NCBI GenBank assembly: GCA_017883485.1
Contig: JADGNM010000203.1
Coordinates: 1 to 5,346 of the forward strand
Direction of reading: 5' to 3'
DNA from: Methanosarcina sp.
GTDB taxonomy: Archaea > Halobacteriota > Methanosarcinia > Methanosarcinales > Methanosarcinaceae
Length of the DNA stretch: 5,346 nucleotides
Position 1 is the stretch's first letter. Each line of letters opens with the position of its first letter. Made by a program: the position numbers and the translations under genes. Of the stretch, positions 1 through 5,346 are shown in pieces. The notes beneath the pieces were generated by a model. It did not search any database. It was not told the DNA's origin and saw only the letters and a program-made list of their open reading frames with translations.

Positions 1-1
1 T

Positions 2-22
2 CCGCGCTTTCCGCGGTTTATT
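2..22 (+). terminator. GC-rich hairpin followed by T-rich tract, possible terminator of a gene left of the window
   Basis: CCGCG (2-6) and CGCGG (12-16) form a perfect 5-bp stem around the loop CTTTC, followed by TTTATT (17-22). This polarity fits transcription on the plus strand from a gene outside the window. The stem is short and the window edge hides what precedes it, so it could equally be a fragment of a longer structure. Confidence 0.35.
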
Positions 23-107
23 GGGAGTGATCTACACTAATCTTTCCTTAATCTAATTAAAAAATTTGTTTCTGATATACTTTGGAATCGATGCACTAGA
101 CTCTTTT

Positions 108-158
108 AAAAACATTTTCCTTGAATAAACCCGGCTTTCTTGTCGATTCTTTGGGTTT
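108..158 (-). terminator. weak candidate terminator of the CMD-family gene
   Basis: Downstream of the CMD-family gene (minus strand), AAACCC (127-132) can pair with GGGTTT (153-158) around a 20-base loop. A minus-strand T run follows, read from the AAAAA at 108-112. Archaeal termination mainly needs oligo-T, so the T run may matter more than the loose hairpin. Weak evidence. Confidence 0.2.
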
Positions 159-171
159 TTACCTTGTTTTT

Positions 172-483
172 TCAGAATTTACCTTCAATCCCTTCAATTG
201 CTGCAGGAAGACAATCAAGGACTGAGGCTAAACCGGAGTGATGAAGATTCAACACTACCGCACCAATAATCTCGTCACGCGTTGCACCTTCACTTTTTGC
301 CATCATCGCATGGATTTGAACACCTTTTGGATTTCGATTAGCTGTCTGGATAGCAATGTTGATCAGCTGTTTTGTCTTAGTGTCCAGCCCTTTTAGAGCT
401 TTTTGGGCTTCTACAAGGTCGTTAAAACGCGCGGCAACATCCGGGCATTCTTTTTGGAATATTTCAAATGGATTGCGATTCAT
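172..483 (-). CDS. Carboxymuconolactone decarboxylase (CMD/AhpD-like) family protein without the CxxC pair
   Basis: The protein has 103 residues, all within one small, soluble, helical CMD-type domain; no signal peptide or membrane segment is seen. The family fingerprint lies at residues 56-78: H58 followed by a helix, then GATRDEI (66-72) and IGAVVL (73-78), as in the usual 'H..A...GAT.EEI..A' core. In AhpD-like members two cysteines sit 7 and 4 residues before this histidine and act as a thiol redox pair. Here those positions are N51 and G54, so disulfide peroxidase activity is unlikely. The only cysteines are C13 and C91. The ATG start is supported by a minus-strand AGGAG (plus-strand 492-496) 8 bases upstream. 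The gene stands alone, divergent from purD, so context gives no substrate. Family assignment is fairly sure; the reaction is unknown. Confidence 0.8.
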   Translation of the reverse strand: MNRNPFEIFQKECPDVAARFNDLVEAQKALKGLDTKTKQLINIAIQTANRNPKGVQIHAMMAKSEGATRDEIIGAVVLNLHHSGLASVLDCLPAAIEGIEGKF

Positions 484-845
484 ATTTCAATCTCCTGGAA
501 TTTTAGATTCTATATTGGTCAAGAACATTTAAAACTTAACGTTAGAGATAGCTGGAAAGTAAAACTAATAACAGTTAAACTATTAGATTTTTCTCAAATA
601 TTGAGTCTAACAGGTATAACTGACAATGCTAAGATATTTATCAGAAGAAATAGAGAATTAGGACATCCTTCAGATATTTCTGATTAAGAAATGATGTTAG
701 TAAAATATGCTTTTAATGGTATTGAGAGGTTCTGAGGACTGAAAATCACTGCCTTTTCTCACTTTACTCTTATTAGTGCAATTAGACCAGATTCCAAAAC
801 CAGATTTTAGCGCAATAAGATATTTTTTTAAAAAGGAGAATAAAA
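484..845. other. 362-base divergent intergenic region between the CMD-family gene and purD
   Basis: This AT-rich spacer must hold the promoters of both flanking genes. For the minus-strand gene, TTTTAAAT (plus-strand 529-536 area) is a TATA-like candidate about 50 bases before the ATG. For purD, AAAATATG (702-709) is a weak TATA-like candidate, which would give a leader of roughly 115 bases. A small dyad, TCAGA-TATT-TCTGA, lies at 670-683. A plus-strand open frame runs through 550-684 and reads like the C-terminal end of a STAS-domain protein (see findings). It has no credible start, because its only ATG (403) lies inside the CMD-family gene on the opposite strand. I do not call a gene here. 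Confidence 0.4.
786..806 (+). repeat. 8-bp direct repeat upstream of purD
   Basis: ACCAGATT occurs at 786-793 and again at 799-806, 13 bases apart start to start and 40-60 bases before the purD ATG. Two close direct copies in a leader can be a regulator-binding site, but no regulator is known here, and an 8-bp repeat in AT-rich DNA can arise by chance. Confidence 0.3.
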
Positions 846-2156
846 ATGAAGATTTTGCTCATCGGCGGCGGCGGAAGGGAACACGCTATTGCGGAAGGAA
901 TTAAGAAAAGCAGGCATAACCCCTCCCTCTATGCGGTAATGGCAAAAAAGAATCCCGGAATTGCTGCTCTCTGTGAAGACTTTTTGCTTGAGAAGGAAAC
1001 AGAAGTTGAAAAAGTCGTTGATTATGCAAAATCCAGAGATATCGAAATGGCATTTGTGGGTCCGGAAGCTCCGCTTGCCGCAGGAATCGCAGATGTTCTC
1101 TGGGAAGCCGGAATTCCTGTGATAGGGCCTAAAAAAGCCTGCGCAATTATCGAATTTGACAAGGCCTGGGCAAGAAATTTCATGAAAAAATACGGAATTG
1201 AAGGCTGCCCTGCCTATGGGGTCTTCACAGAGAAAGGACCAGCATATGCTTTCATCGAGAAACTGGGTGATGTTGCAGTCAAGCCCTCGGGCCTGACAGG
1301 AGGCAAAGGGGTAAAGGTTATGGGAGACCAGCTTCCTGACCTTGAAGCTGCAAGAGCTTACGCAGGTGAACTTCTTGAAAAAGGGCATGTGGTTAGCGAG
1401 GAACGCTTCATAGGAGAAGAGTTTACCCTGCAAGCCCTTGTGGATGGAAAAAGCCTTGTTTTCTGTCCTGCGGTGCAGGATCACAAAAGAGCCTATGAAG
1501 GGGATCTCGGACCAAATACCGGCGGCATGGGTTCATATACTGATGCAGGGGAACTCCTGCCTTTTATGTTCCCTGATGATCTTGAAAAGGCAAAGAAGAT
1601 TATGCAGGATACCGTAAAGGCCCTTTATGAGGAAACAGGAACGGGATATCTGGGCATCCTTTACGGACAGTTCATCCTTACAGCCAGCGGCCCCAAGGTT
1701 GTGGAGTTCAATGCCAGATTCGGAGATCCGGAAGCCATGAACGTGATTCCCCTTATTGAGACGGACTTTGTGGAAATTATGCTCGCAATGGTGCAAGGGA
1801 CCCTGGAAAAGCTGCCTGTTAAGTTCAGCAGGAAAGCTACGGTTTGTAAGTATGCAGTTCCTGCGGGATATCCTGATAATCCCGAGAAAGATAGCGAGAT
1901 AACTGTTGGAAACATAGGAGAAGCTTCGATCTATTATGCCAGTGTCTATGAGAAAGATGGAAAAATTTACACGACCAGTTCCCGCGCAGTTGCGGCCTTA
2001 GGGTGTGCGGAAACTATTGGTGCAGCCGAAAAAATTGCCCGGAATGCTCTTGAAAATATCCGCGGCAAGCTTTTCTTCCGGAAAGACATCGGCACTGCTG
2101 CCCTTATTCAGAAGAGGATCGATCATATGAAGGAACTCAGAAACTCGATTTTATGA
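846..2156 (+). CDS. purD: Phosphoribosylamine-glycine ligase (GAR synthetase)
   Basis: This cytosolic ATP-grasp enzyme joins glycine to 5-phosphoribosylamine, hydrolysing ATP, to give GAR in de novo purine synthesis. Its 436 residues match the usual 420-440, so it is a complete monofunctional PurD, not the fused eukaryotic form. The N-terminal domain shows the glycine-rich GGGGREHA (7-14) and [11 protein letters not shown] (71-81). The ATP-grasp part shows [11 protein letters not shown] (146-156), the acidic EEF (191-193) and [10 protein letters not shown] (211-220), then [10 protein letters not shown] (222-231). The PurD signature is RFGDPEAMN (291-299). The C-terminal domain includes TTSSR (376-380) and [10 protein letters not shown] (411-420). 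GGAG at 835-838, 7 bases before the ATG, fixes the start. The last codons and stop lie inside a 26-bp-period tandem repeat, so the extreme C-terminus may have been altered recently. argF follows after 136 bases on the same strand. Confidence 0.97.
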   Translation: MKILLIGGGGREHAIAEGIKKSRHNPSLYAVMAKKNPGIAALCEDFLLEKETEVEKVVDYAKSRDIEMAFVGPEAPLAAGIADVLWEAGIPVIGPKKACAIIEFDKAWARNFMKKYGIEGCPAYGVFTEKGPAYAFIEKLGDVAVKPSGLTGGKGVKVMGDQLPDLEAARAYAGELLEKGHVVSEERFIGEEFTLQALVDGKSLVFCPAVQDHKRAYEGDLGPNTGGMGSYTDAGELLPFMFPDDLEKAKKIMQDTVKALYEETGTGYLGILYGQFILTASGPKVVEFNARFGDPEAMNVIPLIETDFVEIMLAMVQGTLEKLPVKFSRKATVCKYAVPAGYPDNPEKDSEITVGNIGEASIYYASVYEKDGKIYTTSSRAVAALGCAETIGAAEKIARNALENIRGKLFFRKDIGTAALIQKRIDHMKELRNSIL

Positions 2157-2190
2157 AATAACTTAGAAACTCAATCATATGAAATAACTT
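2113..2190 (+). repeat. Degenerate tandem repeat, three units of 26 bp, across the purD stop codon
   Basis: Units lie at 2113-2138, 2139-2164 and 2165-2190. Units 2 and 3 agree at 23 of 26 positions; unit 1 agrees with them at 18 and 19. A shared core is ATGAA followed by AACT. Because 26 is not a multiple of three, each unit is read in a different frame. Unit 1 codes for the purD tail, unit 2 supplies the final residues and the TGA (2154-2156), and unit 3 is non-coding. This looks like local slippage or duplication of the purD 3' end. Confidence 0.75.
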
Positions 2191-2222
2191 AAAGACGGAC
2201 GGTTTGAAAAATTCTGCAAGCC

Positions 2223-2260
2223 TACGGCGCGCAAATAAGTACTATGTAGTAGTATAAAGT
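2223..2260 (+). repeat. Copy A of a short intergenic motif, in the argF leader
   Basis: TACGGC (2223-2228) is followed after 7 bases by TAAGTACTATGTA (2236-2248). A second copy of this arrangement lies at 3731-3755. Within copy A, TACTA-TG-TAGTA (2240-2251) is a perfect dyad, and AGTATAAAG (2251-2259) could serve as a TATA-like box about 35 bases before the argF ATG. Whether it is a promoter element, an operator or a scattered repeat cannot be settled from two copies. Confidence 0.45.
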
Positions 2261-2292
2261 TAAACTCAGCCAGATGAAGCGGAGTTGAAACG

Positions 2293-3201
2293 ATGAAGCG
2301 AGATATACTGTCGATAACTGATCTGTCCAGGGAGGAGATCTATGAACTCCTCGGATCTGCCGCGGACCTGAAGGAAAAGCGAAAGGCAGGAGAGCCTACC
2401 GAGTACCTCAAGAACAAAAGTCTCGGGATGATCTTTGAGAAATCCTCTACAAGAACCAGGGTATCTTTCGAGGTCGGAATGACCGATTTCGGGGGACATG
2501 CTCTTTACCTGAACCCCAGGGATATCCAGATAGGAAGAGGCGAGACTATTGAAGACACTGCAAGGACTCTTTCCGGTTACCTGCACGGATTGATGGCCAG
2601 GGTCATGAGCCATGAAACTGTAAAGAAACTGGCCGAATACTCAACCATACCCATAATCAATGCGCTTTCGGACAGGGAACACCCCTGCCAGATCCTGGGC
2701 GACTTCATGACTATAATGGAGTACAAGAACAGGCTTGAAGGCCTGAAATTTGCCTGGGTAGGAGACGGAAACAACGTTTGCAACTCAGCCTTACTTGGCT
2801 CGGCTGTCATGGGAATGGAGTTTGTCGTCGCCTGTCCTAAAGGATATGAACCGAAAACCGAGTTCCTTGAAAAGGCAAAAGCCCTCGGAGGCAAGTTCAC
2901 TATCACGGATGATCCCAAAGCTGCAGCAAAGGACGCAGACGTTATCTATACGGATGTCTGGGTTTCCATGGGCGACGAAGAAGAACAGGAGAAACGTCTG
3001 AAGGACTTTGTCACTTTCCAGGTCAACACCGCACTTCTCAGCCTTGCAAAGCCCGACGTAATAGTCATGCACTGCCTGCCCGCCAGAAGAGGCCTTGAAA
3101 TCACAGATGAAGTGATGGACGGCCCGAACTCCGTAGTCTTTGAGGAAGCAGAAAACCGCTTGCACGCCCAAAAAGCCCTTATGCTGAAATTGATGAGGTG
3201 A
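2293..3201 (+). CDS. argF: Ornithine carbamoyltransferase
   Basis: This cytosolic enzyme transfers the carbamoyl group from carbamoyl phosphate to ornithine, giving citrulline in arginine synthesis. The 302 residues match the usual 300-335. The N-terminal carbamoyl-phosphate domain has STRTR (52-56) and HPCQ (130-133). The C-terminal ornithine domain has DVWVSMG (221-227), holding the SMG loop, and HCLPA (260-264). The HCLP cysteine separates ornithine from aspartate carbamoyltransferases, so the substrate call is firm. GGAG (2281-2284), 8 bases before ATG, fixes the start. An upstream ATG at 2274 is out of frame and opens only a four-codon frame (MKRS, then stop). Its first bases repeat those of argF: GATGAAGCG occurs at 2273-2281 and 2292-2300. 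The TGA is immediately followed by a strong terminator, so any purD-argF transcript ends here. Confidence 0.97.
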   Translation: MKRDILSITDLSREEIYELLGSAADLKEKRKAGEPTEYLKNKSLGMIFEKSSTRTRVSFEVGMTDFGGHALYLNPRDIQIGRGETIEDTARTLSGYLHGLMARVMSHETVKKLAEYSTIPIINALSDREHPCQILGDFMTIMEYKNRLEGLKFAWVGDGNNVCNSALLGSAVMGMEFVVACPKGYEPKTEFLEKAKALGGKFTITDDPKAAAKDADVIYTDVWVSMGDEEEQEKRLKDFVTFQVNTALLSLAKPDVIVMHCLPARRGLEITDEVMDGPNSVVFEEAENRLHAQKALMLKLMR

Positions 3202-3237
3202 AAAAATTGATGAAATTATTCATTTCATCAATTTTTT
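3201..3237 (+). terminator. Perfect 16-bp hairpin terminator at the argF stop codon
   Basis: AAAAAATTGATGAAAT (3201-3216) pairs without mismatch with 3222-3237 around the 5-base loop TATTC. The right arm ends in six T. The first stem base is the A of the argF TGA, so the hairpin directly abuts the gene. The stem is AT-rich, and because it is symmetric, transcription from the other strand would also meet a T run. Confidence 0.85.
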
Positions 3238-3313
3238 ATCAAACCTGCTTCTCAAAAAAGAAAATTATCGAAGTCCATGACTTATTTCGTCTTCCGAAAA
3301 GGCTTTCAAGGAT

Positions 3314-3323
3314 AAACTATAAG
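3314..3323 (+). promoter_or_regulatory. Possible TATA-like box of the tRNA-Leu gene
   Basis: AAACTATAAG, about 45-54 bases before the mature tRNA 5' end, is the best TATA-like string in the 130-base gap between the argF terminator and the tRNA. It would give a start site near 3345 and a leader of about 20 bases for RNase P to remove. Nothing else is recognised in this gap. Confidence 0.3.
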
Positions 3324-3367
3324 AATAAAGAATACTACTATTGCTGCTGCAACGTAAGCCATATCAT

Positions 3368-3455
3368 GCGAGAGTTGCCCAGCCAGGTCAAAGGCGCTGG
3401 ATTCAGAGTCCAGTCTTGTAGGAGTTCGTGCGTTCGAATCGCACCTCTCGCACCA
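3368..3455 (+). tRNA. tRNA-Leu, anticodon CAG, with encoded CCA
   Basis: The full cloverleaf can be drawn. The acceptor GCGAGAG (3368-3374) pairs with CTCTCGC (3445-3451), followed by discriminator A3452 and CCA (3453-3455). The D stem is GCC (3377-3379) with GGC (3393-3395). The anticodon stem is CTGGA (3397-3401) with TCCAG (3409-3413), around loop TTCAGAG with anticodon CAG at 3404-3406, which reads CUG leucine codons. A 14-base variable arm (3414-3427) makes it class II, as expected for leucine. The T arm is GTGCG-TTCGAAT-CGCAC (3428-3444). A decayed copy lies about 90 bases downstream. tRNA-Leu 3' ends are common integration targets in archaea and bacteria. Confidence 0.95.
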
Positions 3456-3544
3456 TAATTTATTATCTCTCAATAGCGAGTTTCCGTTCATTTGTCAATT
3501 TCTTTTTTAATGTTACTCAATGGTTATAATTCGTTTATTGATAT

Positions 3545-3630
3545 CTGAAGATTACTTATCAAGGCCAAAGGCATAGGTTTTGAGACTATTTTCGTTGAAG
3601 CTCATGCGTTCGATCGCACCTCTCGCACCA
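3545..3630 (+). pseudogene. Decayed tRNA-Leu copy with a preserved 3' end
   Basis: This stretch aligns by eye to the intact tRNA-Leu along nearly its whole length, with offset 175-177. Bases 3605-3630 match 3429-3455 perfectly except for one missing A in the T loop, and include the acceptor 3' strand and CCA. Upstream, from 3552 to 3604, about 33 of 53 aligned positions agree, including AAGGCCAAAGGC near the D arm. Thirteen of the 20 mismatches are transitions. The 5' acceptor strand (about 3545-3551, CTGAAGA) no longer pairs properly, and the CAG anticodon is lost, so no working tRNA is expected. It may be a tandem duplicate that decayed, or an attachment-site remnant that keeps only the tRNA 3' end. 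Homology of the last 26 bases is certain; that of the first 7 is weak. Confidence 0.75.
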
Positions 3631-3725
3631 AACTATTATCCATGTGATCTCTTCTTAGCTAATTAAAGCCCTTATTTCAAGCGAATCCTAAAAATATCAA
3701 TACTATTTAAAAACTGAGAAAATTT

Positions 3726-3767
3726 AAATTTACGGCACTATCTAAGTACTACGTAATCTGTAAATTT
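3726..3767 (+). repeat. Copy B of the intergenic motif, flanked by a perfect inverted repeat
   Basis: AAATTTAC (3726-3733) is the exact reverse complement of GTAAATTT (3760-3767). One G-T and one G-C pair can extend the stem to 10 bp. The enclosed segment carries the motif: TACGGC (3731-3736), 6 bases, then TAAGTACTACGTA (3743-3755), matching copy A at 2223-2248 except for one Y position and one spacer base. Its distance from the next gene start (about 215 bases) differs greatly from copy A, which argues against a simple promoter box. Confidence 0.5.
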
Positions 3768-3845
3768 TTCTAGCTCTTTGAAATATGAACAACAATCAAC
3801 TTAATTTGGATTACATGGGATCTTAATTTTTAGCAGTATAATAAC

Positions 3846-3857
3846 TTTTTTATAAAG
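3846..3857 (+). promoter_or_regulatory. Probable TATA box of the tautomerase gene
   Basis: TTTTTTATAAAG is close to the archaeal TATA consensus. It would start transcription near 3878-3882 and leave a leader of about 90 bases, a length common in methanosarcinal genes. A second, poorer TATAAAG 17 bases downstream is an alternative. Confidence 0.45.
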
Positions 3858-3970
3858 AAAATTTTCCTATAAAGTAGTAATGTTTTTCTTGTTTGAATTC
3901 TAATATTCTGGTCGAAAATTCAAAAAAACGGAGATATTAAGCATAGAGTAGTTTTTGGAGGAAGAAAGAA

Positions 3971-4198
3971 ATGCCATTTGTAGAAATCAAAATGATTGAA
4001 GGCGAATTATCAAAAGAAGAGATCAAGAAACTTATAGAAGACGTGACAAACACTGTAGTCTCAAGTGTAGGAGAAAATCTCCGGAGCGTTATATGGGTCG
4101 CTGTTCAGGAGATTAAGAGCGATTACTTTGGAGTCGGTGGACAGTGTATTGGATTGAAGGAAATAAGGGCCATGCAAGCTGGCAGTACAGAGAAATAG
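3971..4198 (+). CDS. 4-oxalocrotonate tautomerase-family protein
   Basis: The product has 75 residues, against about 60-70 for typical family members, which assemble into small soluble oligomers. Family enzymes use the N-terminal proline, exposed after removal of Met, as catalytic base. Here P2 is present in MPFVEIKM. The beta-alpha-beta pattern follows: strand 2-8, helix about 14-31, strand 40-47, then YFGVGG (52-57), which corresponds to the family's 'NWGVGG' turn. R38 could play the part of the conserved active-site arginine. The tail after residue 60 is slightly long and not recognised. GGAGG (3957-3961), 9 bases before the ATG, supports the start. The true substrate is unknown; many archaeal members have no known pathway role. 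The gene converges on a truncated alcohol dehydrogenase whose readthrough frame overlaps its last 138 bases in antisense. The homology break lies only about 12 bases past its stop. Confidence 0.85.
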   Translation: MPFVEIKMIEGELSKEEIKKLIEDVTNTVVSSVGENLRSVIWVAVQEIKSDYFGVGGQCIGLKEIRAMQAGSTEK

Positions 4199-5035
4199 GG
4201 GGTTATTAAAAGGAAGATCATAAAGGCCTCCCAGCTGGTGGGCCATGGAATGTACATAGCCAAGGAAGGCATTGTTAAAAGCAACGCCTGCAAGATATTC
4301 TGCATGTGCCATCATATCCCTTGCTCTAATATCATCGCCATGAGCAACAGCCTCACGCAGGTATTTTGAGACAAGCTCAATTGCCTTAATAGCGGCTGCA
4401 TCGGTAGTCGGGGTAGCCATAGTGGAAACGTAGGCCTCAACTGCATGGGTTAAAGCGTCCATCCCTGTTGCAGCTGTTAAATCTGGAGGCATACTTAACA
4501 TAAGTTCTGGATCGTTAACCGCGACGTCAGCTGTGATGAGCGGGTCACAAATCGGCATTTTGATACGTCTCTCTGTGTCTGTTATAACTGAAAAACATGT
4601 CATCTCACTTGCAGTACCCGCAGTCGTATTTACAGTAATAAGAGGGGGAATTCCTTTTGTAACTTTTCCGGCTCCTTCGTAATCATTAATCCTTCCGCCG
4701 TTATATGCCACAATTCCAACTGCCTTTGCACAATCCATTGGGCTTCCCCCTCCGACAGCAACGATCATATTACAGTTTTCTTTCTTGTAAATCTCTGCTC
4801 CTTCCATAACTGAAATATCGGTTGGGTTCGGGTCTGCTCCTGCAAAGATTACCGCTTTCAGTCCTGCGTTTTCAAGAATTTTCCGGATATCTTCTGCAAG
4901 CTTTTCTCCATGCCTGCTTTTACCGGAGACTATCAGGGCTTTCGTACCCCCAAGATTCTTTGCCTGGATGCCGATTTCTTTTACACAACCAGCCCCCATA
5001 AGAGCTATTTTGGGGTTTAAATATGTATATGTCAT
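4061..5035 (-). pseudogene. Iron-type alcohol dehydrogenase, 3'-truncated
   Basis: From the ATG at 5035 the frame encodes 324 residues. Only residues 1-275 (5035 to 4211) resemble group III metal-dependent alcohol dehydrogenases, which normally have about 380-390. These NAD(P)-dependent enzymes interconvert alcohols and aldehydes or ketones. Visible motifs are GGGSPMD (95-101, cofactor binding), TTAGTASE (137-144) and GMDALTHAVEAY (191-202). Metal ligands D193, H197 and H262 are present. The fourth ligand, a histidine expected at 276 in the 'DLPHG' motif, is F276, and the remaining 49 residues are antisense of the tautomerase gene. About 110 C-terminal residues are missing, so activity is unlikely. 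A minus-strand AGGAG (plus-strand 5044-5048), 8 bases upstream, supports this ATG over the upstream TTG at 5080. No frameshift or internal stop is seen in the remaining part, so the truncation may be recent. Confidence 0.8.
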
Positions 5036-5346
5036 TCTATTAGCTCCTTTGATTATTAGTTCGAACAGCTCCAAACTCAATTTGATACGTCACTTCATGT
5101 GGTGTTTTATCCTGCTATGTGTAGTCCGCGATGGATCCGATTTTTTCCCAATATCTCGAATATATTAATTTATTCATCCCCTACAGGATCCATAGAGTCT
5201 AAAGATGCGCTTTTTATCAGATATTATTCTCTCGTCTAAATCTCATACATTGGTCATCGGTTAAGGAAAAAGTATCAATCTTGCTATCGATTTTATATAA
5301 TTTAACTATATTAAACTCACACAATGGTACTTCAGTCATCCGCTAC
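5036..5346. other. 311-base AT-rich region upstream of the truncated dehydrogenase
   Basis: It contains the leader and presumed promoter of the minus-strand dehydrogenase. The plus-strand TATATTAAT (5161-5169) reads ATTAATATA on the minus strand, about 125 bases before the ATG. An inverted repeat, ATGGATCC (5131-5138) with GGATCCAT (5186-5193), brackets that box. TTTTATATAA (5291-5300) is an excellent archaeal TATA-like string near the right edge and could serve a gene beyond the window on either strand. No coding sequence is recognised. Confidence 0.4.
5131..5193. repeat. 8-bp inverted repeat bracketing the presumed dehydrogenase promoter
   Basis: ATGGATCC (5131-5138) and GGATCCAT (5186-5193) are exact reverse complements 47 bases apart. 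Each contains the palindrome GGATCC, so they are also partly direct repeats. The AT-rich TATA candidate lies between them. They could be paired operator sites for a dimeric regulator; this is only suggestive. Confidence 0.3.

Larger units (their letters stand above)
3631..3970. other. 340-base AT-rich intergenic region between the tRNA remnant and the tautomerase gene
   Basis: No coding frame of interest is seen. The region holds copy B of the TACGGC/TAAGTACTA motif inside an inverted repeat (3726-3767) and two TATAAAG strings (3851-3857 and 3868-3874). The upstream one is the likely promoter of the tautomerase gene. The remainder is low-complexity AT-rich DNA in which I recognise nothing. 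Confidence 0.5.

Noticed and set aside
403..687. 94-residue plus-strand open frame as a complete gene
   Set aside because: Its ATG lies inside the well-supported CMD-family gene on the other strand, there is no ribosome binding site, and the first third has no protein-like character. Only the end (550-684) is kept, as a speculative remnant.
828..1484. 218-residue minus-strand frame opposite purD
   Set aside because: It is a shadow of purD codons, with cysteine- and phenylalanine-rich composition and no family motif.
2240..2251. TACTATGTAGTA dyad as a transcription terminator between purD and argF
   Set aside because: The stem is only 5 bp with a 2-base centre and no following T run. It is better read as part of the shared motif or a binding site.
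2791..3171. 126-residue minus-strand frame opposite argF, with other shorter frames over argF
   Set aside because: argF has all its catalytic motifs in the plus frame, and the opposite-strand frames show no recognisable domain.
3198..3458. 86-residue plus-strand frame running from the argF end through the tRNA
   Set aside because: It starts at the argF stop, runs through the terminator hairpin and the tRNA gene, and has no family features.
3456..3604. A complete mobile element between the two tRNA-Leu copies
   Set aside because: Only about 150 bases separate the matching 3' ends, much of that is the eroded tRNA body, and no integrase or other gene fits. At most it is a remnant.
5036..5080. 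TTG at 5080 as the dehydrogenase start, adding 15 residues
   Set aside because: The ATG at 5035 has a well-placed AGGAG, and homologous proteins begin near the MTYTYLNPKIALMG segment; the extra residues look like leader sequence.
5324..5346. ATG near the right edge as the start of a plus-strand gene after the TATA-like box at 5291-5300
   Set aside because: It has no ribosome binding site, and only 7 or 8 codons lie within the window, too few to judge.

Overview
The window looks like a stretch of a methanogenic archaeal chromosome, most likely Methanosarcina or a close relative. This is inferred from remembered similarity of the PurD, ArgF and alcohol dehydrogenase proteins to methanosarcinal ones, from TATA-like boxes rather than bacterial promoters, from clear GGAG-type ribosome binding sites, and from moderate-GC genes separated by long, very AT-rich spacers. 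No search was run, so the genus is a judgement.

Layout. Positions 1-171 are AT-rich and hold a GC hairpin at the left edge that may end an upstream gene. A small carboxymuconolactone decarboxylase (CMD)-family gene lies on the minus strand (172-483). After a 362-base spacer come two housekeeping genes on the plus strand: purD (846-2156, purine biosynthesis) and argF (2293-3201, arginine biosynthesis). The purD 3' end carries a 26-bp-period tandem repeat that spans its stop codon. argF ends in a perfect 16-bp terminator hairpin. A class II tRNA-Leu(CAG) gene with encoded CCA follows (3368-3455). About 90 bases later lies a decayed second copy of the same tRNA (about 3545-3630), whose last 26 bases are almost untouched.

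Right of the tRNA pair the character changes: AT-rich DNA, a small 4-oxalocrotonate tautomerase-family gene (3971-4198, plus), and a convergent iron-type alcohol dehydrogenase gene (minus). The dehydrogenase sequence breaks off immediately before its fourth metal ligand and reads on into the antisense of the tautomerase gene. I call it a 3'-truncated pseudogene. The tRNA remnant and the truncated gene together suggest past insertion and deletion, possibly the edge of an integration site at the tRNA-Leu gene, but no integrase or intact mobile element is visible.

The genes do not form one pathway. purD and argF are independent biosynthetic genes that may share a transcript (136-base gap without an evident terminator). 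I see no CRISPR array, insertion sequence or defence system. The most interesting signals are the eroded tRNA copy, the precise dehydrogenase truncation, and a short motif (TACGGC, 6-7 bases, TAAGTACTAYGTA) that occurs in two intergenic regions.
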